Part shown: positions 10,081 through 17,738 of the stretch, one piece after another
Layout of the letters: each line of letters opens with the position of its first letter
How positions within the stretch are numbered: the first letter of the stretch is position 1
NCBI GenBank assembly: GCA_017848435.1
Contig: JAFEHU010000015.1
Coordinates: 1-38,243 of the forward strand
Length of the DNA stretch: 38,243 bases
Source of the DNA: Burkholderiaceae bacterium
GTDB lineage: Bacteria; Pseudomonadota; Gammaproteobacteria; Burkholderiales; Burkholderiaceae_C
Direction: 5' to 3'
Notes under the pieces: model-generated
What the model saw: the letters and a program-made list of their open reading frames with translations, nothing else
Told to the model about the DNA's origin: nothing
Databases searched by the model: none
Translations under genes and position numbers: made by a program

Positions 10081-10404
10081 ATGAACGCATCGAAACTTCT
10101 GGCCATTGGCGGCCTGGCCCTGATGGCCACATTGACCTCTTACGCCAGCGACGTCGACCCCCACGGCTTCAGTGCCCGGCCATTTGAATCGACCCGCAGC
10201 CGCGCCGAAGTGCGCGCCGAAGCCATTGCCGCAGCCCAACAGAAGGCCGCCATCGGCTACAGCGAAGAGCTGGGTTACTCCTCTTCCAATACCGCCTTCG
10301 GCCAAGCCCCCAGCCGCCTGACCCGTGCCGACGCGATGGACAGGGTCAAGCAGGCGCAGCGCGATGGCACGCTGCTCCAGGGCCGTGACGGCTGCACCTG
10401 CTGA
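10081..10404 (+). CDS. Small exported DUF4148-family protein (second copy)
   Basis: Protein of 107 residues with a Sec signal peptide (MNASKLLAIGGLALMATLTSYA, cleavage near 22). The mature region carries TRSRAEVRAEAIAAAQQKA and LTRADAMDRVKQAQRDGTL, the DUF4148 motifs, in the opposite order to the copy at 3057. The last residues GCTC place two cysteines at the C-terminus. ATG at 10081 follows GAAGGAAACACC, a good ribosome site. A 197-base leader separates it from corA. A long perfect palindrome follows the stop. Function unknown; presumably periplasmic. Confidence 0.85.
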   Translation: MNASKLLAIGGLALMATLTSYASDVDPHGFSARPFESTRSRAEVRAEAIAAAQQKAAIGYSEELGYSSSNTAFGQAPSRLTRADAMDRVKQAQRDGTLLQGRDGCTC

Positions 10405-10425
10405 ACCGGGCCAGCCCTGTGAATG

Positions 10426-10466
10426 GGCCATGACACACGGCAGGTCACCTGCCGTGTGTCATGGCC
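10426..10466. terminator. 20-bp perfect palindrome between convergent genes, probable bidirectional terminator
   Basis: The arms at 10426-10445 and 10447-10466 are exact reverse complements of 20 bases around a single central base. The palindrome lies 21 bases after the DUF4148 stop, and its right arm contains the stop codon of the convergent amidohydrolase gene (10459-10461). No strong T-tract follows on either strand, so termination is inferred from stem strength and position. Dimer-type protein binding is an alternative. Confidence 0.65.
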
Positions 10467-11397
10467 TTGCCGGCGTTGAAAGGCCAAACAGCGCCGCCCC
10501 ATTGCCCCAGGCCACCTGGCCCGCCACGTCCGGTGGCAGCTCACCCAGCCAGGTGCGGTAGCCCTGCATCAGCGCGTCGTAATAATCCCAGCGCTGGTTG
10601 ACCCAGGTGTCAGAGCCGACCATGAAGCGGTCGGGAAACTTCAGCAGCAAGGCGCGCCACGCCGGGCAAAGCCGCACCACGTCTTTCACCTCGCAGGTCA
10701 GGCCCGGCCGGTAGGAGAGTTCGCCCATCAAGTGTGGGTAGCGGGCCAGCAGCGCTTCCACCCGCGCCAGGGGCACGCCACCAATGCCCGTGTGGGCCCA
10801 GATCAGGCGCGGTGGCCGGGGCAGGTCTGCCACATGCGCCATCAGCAGCTCGATGGCCACGTCGTCCACATGCGCCAGCACCGGCAGTTGCCGCTCGGCG
10901 GCCAGCCGCATCAGGCGGCGGGCAATCGGCCCGTTGGCGTTGGCACTGTCGTAGAGGTGGAACTCGCCGAGCCCCCGGTAGGGGCCGGCGGCGGTGCCGC
11001 GTACCAATTCGCCCAGCACCAGCGTGTGGATGGTTTCGTCGTTGAACCATTTGTCGTAGTCGGCGCGGTTGCGGTACAGGCGCACGAAGGGCACCACCGT
11101 CACGCCGGCCTGCGCCGCTTCCACCCGGGCGTCGGCCAGCGAGCGGGTGCCGTCGTTGGGCCGGGAGTTGACCAGCGCCGCCCGCACGCCGTTGCGCTGC
11201 AGGCGCGCCAGCACATCCGCGACCGGGTAGGGGCCGGGGCTGCCCTGCCAGGCTTCCTCGTTGTAGTGCAGATGGGCGTCAAACAGCGGGCCGGTGTAGG
11301 GCCGGGCGACTTCGCTGGCACTGACGCTTGCTATTAAATAAGTAGCAAGAACGGTAGATTTGACTAGGGCTGACGCGCAAAAAGGCTTGAAAAACAT
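10459..11397 (-). CDS. Exported amidohydrolase-family (TIM-barrel) hydrolase
   Basis: Protein of 312 residues of the amidohydrolase-2 type (metal-dependent TIM-barrel hydrolases and decarboxylases). Metal-site motifs appear in order: DAHLHY (HxH), [14 protein letters not shown], and the late Asp in [14 protein letters not shown]. The first ~27 residues ([20 protein letters not shown] and on) look like a signal peptide with a cut after SVSA, so it is probably periplasmic. About 23 of these residues are encoded by a dispersed repeat that recurs elsewhere in the window. An alternative is a shorter cytosolic protein starting downstream of the repeat, but no in-frame ATG is available before the catalytic core. 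The substrate is not predictable. Confidence 0.83.
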   Translation of the reverse strand: MFFKPFCASALVKSTVLATYLIASVSASEVARPYTGPLFDAHLHYNEEAWQGSPGPYPVADVLARLQRNGVRAALVNSRPNDGTRSLADARVEAAQAGVTVVPFVRLYRNRADYDKWFNDETIHTLVLGELVRGTAAGPYRGLGEFHLYDSANANGPIARRLMRLAAERQLPVLAHVDDVAIELLMAHVADLPRPPRLIWAHTGIGGVPLARVEALLARYPHLMGELSYRPGLTCEVKDVVRLCPAWRALLLKFPDRFMVGSDTWVNQRWDYYDALMQGYRTWLGELPPDVAGQVAWGNGAALFGLSTPARP

Positions 11398-11398
11398 G
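11327..11398. repeat. Dispersed hairpin repeat, copy A (forms the amidohydrolase 5' coding end)
   Basis: Shares TTGCTAT at the left end, ACTA-GGCT in the middle and GGCTTGAAAA (11384-11393) plus CATG at the right end with copy B at 34357-34430, in the same plus-strand orientation and at matching spacing. The left end is a hairpin of 7-bp arms, CTTGCTA (11327-11333) and TAGCAAG (11343-11349). On the minus strand its right end supplies the ATG and first ~23 codons of the amidohydrolase. Confidence 0.75.
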
Positions 11399-11421
11399 GC
11401 CTGACCCCTGCTGGAGCCGTT

Positions 11422-12108
11422 TCAGCCCACGTGCTGGGCCAAAAACGCCAGCGTGCGCTCGCGCGCCAGCGTGGCAGCGGCTTCGTTGTACGCGCCGCGC
11501 TGGTCGCAGTTGAAGCCGTGGTGGGCGGCGTAGACGTGCACTTCCACCTGCGGTTGTTTCTGTTTGAAGGCCTCGATGGTGTCGAGCGGAATCCAGCGGT
11601 CCTGGTCACCAAAGTGGGCCAGCACCGGCACCTGGGGCACGAGGCTGGCGTCGGGTTCGGCGGTCATGCCGCCGCCGTAGTACGGCACGGCAGCGCTCAG
11701 GCCTGCCAGCGTGGCGGCGGCGCGCCAGGTCAGCAGGCCACCCCAGCAGAAGCCGACAATGCCGACCTTCAGGCCGCTTTCCCCGGCATGGTGGATGGCG
11801 GCCTGGATGTCGGCCATCACGCCGGGCGCGGGCAGTTGCTCCACCTGGGTTTTGAGGCCGAAGCCGGTGGCCATGTCGGCCTCGGTGTAGCCCAGTTCCA
11901 CATCGGCTTCCACACGGGCAAAGGTGGCGGGCGCCACGGCCAGGTAGCCCGCTGCGGCGTAGCCGTCGGCCACGGCACGGATGTGGTCGTTCACACCAAA
12001 GATTTCCTGCAGCACCACCACCGCGCCACGGGCGGGGCCGTCAGGCTGGGACACGTAGGTGGGGCAGTAGACATTGCCGGGCGACTTGAGGAAGACGGTG
12101 TGGGCCAT
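11422..12108 (-). CDS. Dienelactone hydrolase family protein
   Basis: Alpha/beta hydrolase of 228 residues. The catalytic triad is that of dienelactone hydrolase: nucleophile Cys121 in GFCWGG, Asp in FGDQDRWIP and His in AAHHGFNCD. The glutamate that primes the Cys appears in QEIFGVN near residue 35. Length matches the family. Chromosomal copies outside chlorocatechol operons are common and their substrates mostly undefined; no chlorocatechol genes are nearby. Its stop lies 24 bases before the start of the amidohydrolase on the same strand, so the two may form an operon, though copy A of the repeat sits at that junction. ATG at 12108 gives MAHTVFLKSPG. Confidence 0.9.
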   Translation of the reverse strand: MAHTVFLKSPGNVYCPTYVSQPDGPARGAVVVLQEIFGVNDHIRAVADGYAAAGYLAVAPATFARVEADVELGYTEADMATGFGLKTQVEQLPAPGVMADIQAAIHHAGESGLKVGIVGFCWGGLLTWRAAATLAGLSAAVPYYGGGMTAEPDASLVPQVPVLAHFGDQDRWIPLDTIEAFKQKQPQVEVHVYAAHHGFNCDQRGAYNEAAATLARERTLAFLAQHVG

Positions 12109-12243
12109 GGGGTTCTCCGGTGGGGTGTTGTTGCGGCGCGGGCCGCGCGACCGAGAGACTACTGCATCGGGCAGTCACGCGGGTGGCAACGTGCCGTGCG
12201 CCCATGCCCGACAATGGTTTTTTGGCTCATGACAGGGGTTGGG

Positions 12244-12996
12244 ATGGACAAGCAACAGGTGGTGCTGGTCACCGGTGGCGGGCGTGGCATTGGTGCCGCC
12301 ACCGCCCTGCTGGCGGCCCGGCAAGGCTGGGCGGTGGCGGTGAACTACGCGGCCAATGCCGACGCGGCCGAGGCGGTGGTGCAGCAGATTCGCGCTGCCG
12401 GTGGCCGCGCCGTGGCGCTGCAGGCCGACGTGGCGTTTGAAGACCAGATCGTGCGCCTGTTCCAGCAGGTGGACGCGGCGCTGGGCCCGCTCACCGCGCT
12501 GGTGAACAACGCCGGCGTGGTGGACGTGGCCGCGCGGGTGGACGGCATGGGCACCGCCCGGCTGGCGCGCATGTTCAATGTCAACGTGATCGGGTCTTTC
12601 CTCTGCGCGCGCGAGGCGGTGAAGCGCATGAGCACCCGCTACGGCGGTGCGGGCGGCAGCATCGTCAACCTCGGCAGCGCGGCGGCGCGCATCGGCTCGC
12701 CCGGGCAGTATGTGGACTACGCGGCGGCCAAGGCGGCCATCGACACCTTCACCCTTGGCCTGGCCAAAGAGGTGGCGACCGAAGGCATCCGCGTCAACGC
12801 GGTGCGGCCCGGCATCATCGCCACCGAGATCCACGCGTCGGGTGGCCAGCCCAACCGCGCGAACGAGGTGGCGCCGCAGGTGCCGATGCAGCGCCCCGGC
12901 TCCGCCGACGAGGTGGCGCAGGCGGTGCTGTGGCTGATGTCCGACGCGTCCAGCTACACCACCGGCAGTTTGATTGACGTGGCCGGCGGCCGCTAA
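12244..12996 (+). CDS. SDR-family oxidoreductase (FabG-like)
   Basis: Classical short-chain dehydrogenase/reductase of 250 residues. It has the Rossmann motif TGGGRGIG near the N-terminus, the NNAG motif, catalytic Ser in NLGSAAA, and Tyr/Lys in YAAAK, ending in GSLIDVAGGR. ATG at 12244 is chosen because AGGGG lies about 6 bases upstream; the in-frame ATG at 12229 lacks a ribosome site. A MaoC hydratase follows after 10 bases. A reductase-hydratase pair of this kind often acts on acyl-CoA or other oxo-acyl substrates; the actual pathway is inference. Confidence 0.9.
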   Translation: MDKQQVVLVTGGGRGIGAATALLAARQGWAVAVNYAANADAAEAVVQQIRAAGGRAVALQADVAFEDQIVRLFQQVDAALGPLTALVNNAGVVDVAARVDGMGTARLARMFNVNVIGSFLCAREAVKRMSTRYGGAGGSIVNLGSAAARIGSPGQYVDYAAAKAAIDTFTLGLAKEVATEGIRVNAVRPGIIATEIHASGGQPNRANEVAPQVPMQRPGSADEVAQAVLWLMSDASSYTTGSLIDVAGGR

Positions 12997-13006
12997 CGGA
13001 GACTTC

Positions 13007-13486
13007 ATGAACGCAGACCAACGCCACATCACCATCTGGTGGGAAGACCTGGCAGCCGGCAGCAGCCGCGACCTGGGCACCATTTCTCCCACCGCCGAAG
13101 AGATCATCGCCTTCGCCAGCCAGTTTGACCCCCAGCCCTTTCATTTGAGCGAAGAAGGCGGCAAGGCCTCGCTGTTTGGTGGCCTGTGCGCCAGCGGCTG
13201 GCACACCTGCAGCATGGCCATGCGCCTGATGGTCACCAACTTCCTCGGCCAGTCGTCCAGCCTCGGCTCGCCCGGCATGGAAAACCTCAAGTGGCTCAAG
13301 CCGGTCTATCCCGGTGACGTGCTGCAGCTCACACAACACATCGTCGAGTCGCGCCCCATGGCCAGCCGGCCCGACGTGGGGTTGATCCGCAGCCAGTGGC
13401 AGATGGTCAACCAGCACGGCCAGCCGGTGATGCAGATGGAGGGCTATGGGATGTTTCGCCGGCGCACGCCTGCGGCGGCTCAGTAG
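13007..13486 (+). CDS. MaoC-family dehydratase/hydratase
   Basis: Single-hotdog protein of 159 residues. The hydratase-2 motif is visible as FASQFDPQPFHLSEE with its Asp and His, followed by FGGLCASGWHT. These enzymes add or remove water on enoyl-CoA-type substrates, such as in beta-oxidation, PHA supply or mesaconyl-C4-CoA pathways. ATG at 13007 follows CGGAGA closely. It lies 10 bases after the SDR gene and is likely co-transcribed with it. The stop region overlaps the 3' end of the convergent cupin gene by 7 bases. Confidence 0.88.
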   Translation: MNADQRHITIWWEDLAAGSSRDLGTISPTAEEIIAFASQFDPQPFHLSEEGGKASLFGGLCASGWHTCSMAMRLMVTNFLGQSSSLGSPGMENLKWLKPVYPGDVLQLTQHIVESRPMASRPDVGLIRSQWQMVNQHGQPVMQMEGYGMFRRRTPAAAQ

Positions 13487-13785
13487 CCCGGTGTGGGCGG
13501 GGCGGCGCCTGCGCGCCGTGCCACCCAGTACGTTGCGCCTTCGTTCCCGTAGCGTTCTGAATGCGGCACGCCCGGTGCCAGCTCAAAGCCGTCGCCAGGC
13601 AACAGGTGTTGCGTTTCACCGTTGACGGTGAGCCACATCTCGCCCTGCACCACGGTGGCTTGGGCGGCGAAAGGGTGGCTGTGCGTGTCGAGCACGGTCA
13701 GGGGTTCCCAGCGCCGTTCCAGGGCTTCGTCAAAACCTTGGGCCTTGGCGCTGGCTTCAAACTGGGCGAAAGAGGTTGGTGTCAC
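13480..13785 (-). CDS. Small cupin-domain protein
   Basis: Single-domain cupin of about 101 residues. The first cupin motif is seen in THSHPFAAQATVVQGEMWL with its His pair, the second in PGDGFELAPGVPHSE. Three metal-ligand-type residues are therefore present. The start is a GTG either way: GTG at 13785 is preferred because GGGAG lies 6 bases upstream; GTG at 13800 would add five residues. Such small cupins bind metal or small ligands and range from isomerases to auxiliary proteins; function cannot be assigned. Its 3' end overlaps the convergent MaoC gene by 7 bases. Confidence 0.78.
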   Translation of the reverse strand: MTPTSFAQFEASAKAQGFDEALERRWEPLTVLDTHSHPFAAQATVVQGEMWLTVNGETQHLLPGDGFELAPGVPHSERYGNEGATYWVARRAGAAPPTPGY

Positions 13786-13826
13786 GGTGCGCTCCCCCAC
13801 AACGGTATGCCTGAAACTTTAGCAGT

Positions 13827-14501
13827 TCAACGTGTGGGCTGCGCGGCCAGCCACTGGTCCAGTTCGGCGATGGCGGCGTCGGTGGCGGCGGTCAGGGCGC
13901 GCACACCGCCGGCGGCGTCGGCGCTGGGGGCCGGGCGCTGGGTGGTGATGTTGCGTTGGGCCAGCAGCTTTTCGCCGTTGGGCGTGGTTTCCAGCAGCGT
14001 GGCGCGCAGGCGAACCCGGCCGGTGCTGGCGCTGGGCGACTCGAACCACTGGTTGAACTCTTCCAGCTCGATGCGCAGCGTGCGCTGGGCGGTGGCCTCG
14101 CCGGGGTTGAGCACCGGGCGGGTCTGGCTGAGCTGGTCGCGCAGGCGCTGGCGCACCAGCTGGGCCGGGGCCATGCTCCAGCGGGCCTGCGCGTAGGGGC
14201 GGGGCTGTTGCGCGTCCGCATAGCTGAGGCGGTACAGCACCGCCAGGTTATCAAGCGCGCTGGGGGCATCCACGTCGCCCAGCGCCATGGGTGTGGCGGC
14301 GCTCGCGGGCGCCACGGCGGTGGCGGCCGGGGGCGGGCCAAAGTCGTAAATGGTGGCGCGCGCCGGCGGCGGGGCGAAGGTGCCGCACCCGGTGAGCGCC
14401 AAAGCGCCCGCCAGGGCCCAACACAGGGCCCACGCGGGTTTTTTTAAAGAAAATCGGCCGTTGGCCCCAGTGAAATATGGCGATGCAGCTATGTTTTTCA
14501 T
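13827..14501 (-). CDS. ABC-type transport auxiliary lipoprotein (PqiC-like), last gene of the Mla operon
   Basis: Outer-membrane lipoprotein of 224 residues with a lipobox LTGC (Cys near residue 39), then an ABC-transport-auxiliary (PqiC/YmbA) domain. Such lipoproteins pair with MCE proteins in envelope lipid transport. The ATG at 14501 has AGGAG 5 bases upstream; an in-frame GTG at 14519 lacks such a site. The first ~20 residues (MKNIAASPYFTGANGRFSLK) come from dispersed repeat copy C and make an unusually long n-region before the hydrophobic stretch. No other ATG lies between repeat and lipobox. The gene follows the MCE gene directly. Confidence 0.87.
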   Translation of the reverse strand: MKNIAASPYFTGANGRFSLKKPAWALCWALAGALALTGCGTFAPPPARATIYDFGPPPAATAVAPASAATPMALGDVDAPSALDNLAVLYRLSYADAQQPRPYAQARWSMAPAQLVRQRLRDQLSQTRPVLNPGEATAQRTLRIELEEFNQWFESPSASTGRVRLRATLLETTPNGEKLLAQRNITTQRPAPSADAAGGVRALTAATDAAIAELDQWLAAQPTR

Positions 14502-14507
14502 AGTAAC
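14436..14507. repeat. Dispersed hairpin repeat, copy C (forms the lipoprotein 5' coding end)
   Basis: AGTGAAATATGGCGAT (14469-14484) is an exact 16-base match to the opposite strand of copy B (34380-34395). After one mismatch CAGCTAT follows in both, then CATAG and AAC at the same spacing. The hairpin end is CTATG (14489-14493), a T5 loop and CATAG (14499-14503). The minus-strand ATG at 14501 falls inside this hairpin, and the ribosome site AGGAG (14507-14511) lies at or just beyond the edge of the conserved segment. Confidence 0.85.
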
Positions 14508-14515
14508 TCCTGGGG

Positions 14516-15466
14516 TCACTGGCCTGCCGCAGGGGCGGAGAAACCGGGTTCGCCGGGGCCGGGGGCCTGTGGCGTGCTGCCGAAGATCAGCGAGCGGGGG
14601 TTGTCGCCAAGTTGGTTGGCGGTGCGGGAGGCCTGGCGCGCGCTGCGGGCCACGTCGTCGGTGACGCGGTTGATGCGCGGCAGCGTGACGCTGTTGAAGT
14701 TTTGCGCGCTGCGGGTGAGCGCGTCGGTGCCCTGCGCGAGCTTGTCGAGTGCGCCGTCTTTCTCGCCCAGGCGGTCGGCCACCTGGCCCATGCTGGTGGC
14801 GGCTTTGCTGACGTCGCGCGTGGCCTGGCTGAAGCTGGTGAGCGCCGGGTCGAGCTTCTGGGTGACGGTGGTGTCGAGCCGCAGTGCGAGTTGGTTGAGG
14901 TTGCCGGCAGCGTCGCCCATCTGTTTGACAGCGCCGACCAGGGCTTGCTGGTTGTCGTCGCTGAGCAACTGGTTCAATCGCTGGCTGGCCTGCTCCACCC
15001 GGTCCACGATCAGCTCGCTCTGGCGCGCCAGTTTGTCCAGAAACCCAGGCTTGAGCGGGATGCGTGGCGGGTCGCTGTCGTTGGGCTGCAGCCGCGCGGC
15101 GGCGGCCTGGCCGGGCTTGCGGTCTTCATCGTCGAGCTGGATGAAGCCCAGGCCGGTGATGCCCTGCGAGGCCACGGTGGCAAAGGTGGCAGTGGTCAGC
15201 GGCGCGTGGGTGTCAACGGCGATGCGGATCAGCACATTGCCCGCCACCTTGGTGTCGAAGCCAATCGCGTCGATCTTGCCGACCGGCACGCCGCGGTAAC
15301 GCACCAGTGCTTGCGGTTGCAGGCCGCTGACGGTTTCGCTGGTGGTGAGTTCGTAGAAGTGGCGCTCGGTGGTGTCGCGGGTGAGCCAGATGGCCAGCAG
15401 CGCCAGCAGTGCGCTCACCGCCAGCACAAACACGCCCGCCATCAGCGCGTGAGCTTTATTTTCCAT
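14516..15466 (-). CDS. mlaD: MlaD-family MCE-domain lipid-binding protein
   Basis: Periplasmic protein of 316 residues anchored by one N-terminal helix (about 8-29, MAGVFVLAVSALLALLAIWL). The MCE domain (about 38-115) has the VSGLQPQALVRYRGVPVGKI pattern and GITGLGFIQLD. A long helical tail follows (about 140-290), predicted coiled coil, that could extend across the periplasm. It is longer than E. coli MlaD (about 180 residues), as in the PqiB/LetB-leaning or betaproteobacterial versions. ATG at 15466 is preceded by GAGAGGAAACCCC. The start overlaps the 3' end of the ATPase gene by 11 bases, consistent with translational coupling. Confidence 0.9.
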   Translation of the reverse strand: MENKAHALMAGVFVLAVSALLALLAIWLTRDTTERHFYELTTSETVSGLQPQALVRYRGVPVGKIDAIGFDTKVAGNVLIRIAVDTHAPLTTATFATVASQGITGLGFIQLDDEDRKPGQAAAARLQPNDSDPPRIPLKPGFLDKLARQSELIVDRVEQASQRLNQLLSDDNQQALVGAVKQMGDAAGNLNQLALRLDTTVTQKLDPALTSFSQATRDVSKAATSMGQVADRLGEKDGALDKLAQGTDALTRSAQNFNSVTLPRINRVTDDVARSARQASRTANQLGDNPRSLIFGSTPQAPGPGEPGFSAPAAGQ

Positions 15467-16265
15467 GGGGTTTCCTCTCCGGGGCCTGGGTGTCGCGCAG
15501 CGGCGCCATGGCGCGCCGGCCCCGCTCACCACGAAAAAAGGAGTCAATGAAGGGGTGGTCAAACGCCGCCACCTCGCGTGGCGGGCCGCTGACAATCACT
15601 TTCTGGTCGGCCAGCACGGCGACGCGGGTGCTCAACTCGAACAGCGTGTCCAGGTCGTGCGTGACCATCACCACGGTGAGCTCCATGTCGCGGTGCAGCG
15701 AGCGCAGCAACGCACAAAACGTGTCCGCGCTTTCGGGGTCAAGGCCGGCGGTGGGCTCGTCCAGCAGCAGCAGCGGCGGGTCCATGATGAGCGCGCGCGC
15801 GAGCGCCACCCGTTTCACCATGCCGCCCGACAAATCGCTCGGCATCTTGTGCGCGTGTTCCGGCCCCAGGCCGACCATCTGCAGCTTGACCATCGCCGCC
15901 TCGTGGACCAGTGCCTTGGGCAATGTTTTGAGTTCGCGCAGCGGAAAAGCAATATTCTCCAGCACGGTGAAGGCCGAGAACAGCGCGCCCTGCTGGAACA
16001 GCATGCCGACCCGCGCCGCCGCCCCCTTCTTGCCCAGTTGTGCCGCTGGCTGGCCGAGCACGGTGATCTCACCCTTGGCGGGGTGTTCCAGCCCCAGCAT
16101 CTGGCGCAGCAGGACGGTTTTGCCGGTGCCCGAACCACCCACCAGCGTGAGGATTTCGTCGCGGGCTACTGTGAGGTCGAGGTCCTTGTGGATCACGAAG
16201 TCACGGCCGGGCGAACCGAAGACGGTCCACAGCTTTTGGATGTCAACGACGGCGTCGGTGGCCAT
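15456..16265 (-). CDS. mlaF: ABC transporter ATPase, MlaF-like
   Basis: Cytosolic ATPase of 269 residues that powers MCE-type lipid transport. Walker A is GGSGTGKT, the Q-loop region is MLFQQGALFSAFTV, the signature is LSGGM, Walker B is LLLLDEPTAGLDP and the switch His is in VTHDLD. The unusual SGGMVKR signature (Met where most ABC ATPases have Gln) is characteristic of MlaF/Mkl proteins. The C-terminal tail beyond the ATPase core (FFRGERGRRAM) contacts MlaB in characterised systems. It lies one base after the permease stop and overlaps mlaD by 11 bases. Confidence 0.95.
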   Translation of the reverse strand: MATDAVVDIQKLWTVFGSPGRDFVIHKDLDLTVARDEILTLVGGSGTGKTVLLRQMLGLEHPAKGEITVLGQPAAQLGKKGAAARVGMLFQQGALFSAFTVLENIAFPLRELKTLPKALVHEAAMVKLQMVGLGPEHAHKMPSDLSGGMVKRVALARALIMDPPLLLLDEPTAGLDPESADTFCALLRSLHRDMELTVVMVTHDLDTLFELSTRVAVLADQKVIVSGPPREVAAFDHPFIDSFFRGERGRRAMAPLRDTQAPERKPHGK

Positions 16266-16266
16266 G

Positions 16267-17397
16267 CTAAATGCCCACGCTCTTGAACAGCACCGCGAAC
16301 AGCGCGTTGACCATGATCACCAGCGTGATCGACGCCACCACCGACGCGGTGGTGCCCTGCCCCAGGCTCTGGGTGTTGGGCTTCACGCGCAGGCCGAAGT
16401 GGCAACCCACCAAGGCAATCACCAGGCCAAACACCACCGACTTCGAGGTCGCCAGCACCAGGTTGGCCACGTCCACCGCCTCCGGCAGCGCGCGGATGAA
16501 AAAGCTCGGCGCAATGCCGGTGGCCAGCTGGGTGGCGACCATGCCGCCCAGCAAGGCGGCCAAGGTGGTCCACACGCTGATCAGCGGCATCGCAATGGCG
16601 AGCGCCAGCGCACGCGGCAGCACGAGGCGGTAGCCGGGCGCAATGCCCATCACCCGCATCGCGTCCAGCTCCTCGGTCACCCGCATCACACCAATCTGCG
16701 CCGTAATGGCCGAGCCCGAACGCCCGGCGATCAAAATCGCCGCCAGCACCGGCCCCAGCTCGCGCACCAGCGAAATGCCCAGGATGTTGACGATGAACGA
16801 CCCGGCGCCGAACTGCCGCAGCTGCTGTGAAATCAAATAGGCCAGCACCACGCCAATCAGCGCACCCAGCAGCGCGGTGATCGGCAACGCCGACGCACCA
16901 ATGCGGTACAGGTGGCCCGACACGTCGCGCCAGGGCGCGTCGTGCGGGCGGCGGAGCAGCCGCCCGAAGTCCAGCACCAGCTGGCCCACCAACTGCAGCA
17001 TGCCACTGGCGTGGTCTTTCGCCGTGGCCACACCGTTGCCCAGCCGCGTCAGGGCATTGGCAACCAGGCTGTTGTAAGCGGCGGGCGACGGTGGTGTGGC
17101 CTGGTCTGTCTGGCCGCTGGCGGCCACCCGTTCCAGCACCGCCCGCTGGCTCGGTGTGGTGGCCAGCTGTGCCGGCCATTGCCCGCCCCAGTGGTGCCAC
17201 AGGCACTGCGCGCCCAGGTGGTCCAGCTGGTCCATCCCGGTCAGGTCCCAGCCGGCGGGCTGCTGCGCCACGGTGGCTTTGAGCGTGCCCGCCATCGGCG
17301 CCCACACCGCAGCGCGTGACAGCTGGGCCACCGTCCATTGCCCCTGCAACGCCGCGACCACGCCCTGGGGCGTGGTCTGCAGGTCGAGGCGGGGCAT
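16267..17397 (-). CDS. mlaE: MlaE-family permease with fused N-terminal STAS-like domain
   Basis: Inner-membrane permease of 376 residues. The first ~110 residues look like a degenerate STAS/MlaB-like domain (MPRLDLQTTPQGVVAALQG, then AGWDLTGMDQLDHLGAQ). The MlaE domain follows (about 140-376) with ITALLGALIGVVLAYL, RELGPVLAAILIAGRSGSA and EELDAMRVMGI, the hallmark sequences. Fusion means no separate mlaB is needed in this operon. The ATG at 17397 is used; in-frame GTG (17409) and TTG (17433) starts cannot be excluded as no strong ribosome site is seen. It heads the four-gene minus-strand operon. Confidence 0.9.
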   Translation of the reverse strand: MPRLDLQTTPQGVVAALQGQWTVAQLSRAAVWAPMAGTLKATVAQQPAGWDLTGMDQLDHLGAQCLWHHWGGQWPAQLATTPSQRAVLERVAASGQTDQATPPSPAAYNSLVANALTRLGNGVATAKDHASGMLQLVGQLVLDFGRLLRRPHDAPWRDVSGHLYRIGASALPITALLGALIGVVLAYLISQQLRQFGAGSFIVNILGISLVRELGPVLAAILIAGRSGSAITAQIGVMRVTEELDAMRVMGIAPGYRLVLPRALALAIAMPLISVWTTLAALLGGMVATQLATGIAPSFFIRALPEAVDVANLVLATSKSVVFGLVIALVGCHFGLRVKPNTQSLGQGTTASVVASITLVIMVNALFAVLFKSVGI

Positions 17398-17738
17398 GGG
17401 TGGGTTCACGGCAGCAGGGGATGGCAAAACCAAACCATCCTACGACGGCCCATGACCACCTTGTGTCGGACAAGTGCCGGTGCCCAGCGTAGGACGCCAT
17501 CGCCTGGTGGGCCTGTTGTGGCTGCGGCAGGGGTTAAGTGGGCACCCTGATGGTGCAAGTGCCAACAGAGACCCCAACATGCCGAGGTCTTTGGCCTCGG
17601 CTATAAAGGGTTCTCCCTAGGTTGATGCCCGTTTGGCCACGGTCTGTCCCTGTGTTTCATGCACGCCAGCTTGCGTGCAGGCACGGGCATGGCCGCGCCC
17701 GATGGCAGCTGTTTGTTTACCCACGACAGGTCTTCACC
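17398..17738. promoter_or_regulatory. Divergent promoter region between the Mla and RND operons
   Basis: About 340 bases with no credible gene. It must hold promoters for both operons, though I could not choose -35/-10 boxes with confidence. An inverted repeat, GCCGAGG (17581-17587) and CCTCGGC (17595-17601) around 7 bases, could be an operator for the efflux operon or a leader hairpin. A weaker one is GCACC/GGTGC (17542-17556). No TetR or other regulator gene adjoins the efflux operon, so its control would be from elsewhere. Confidence 0.5.
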
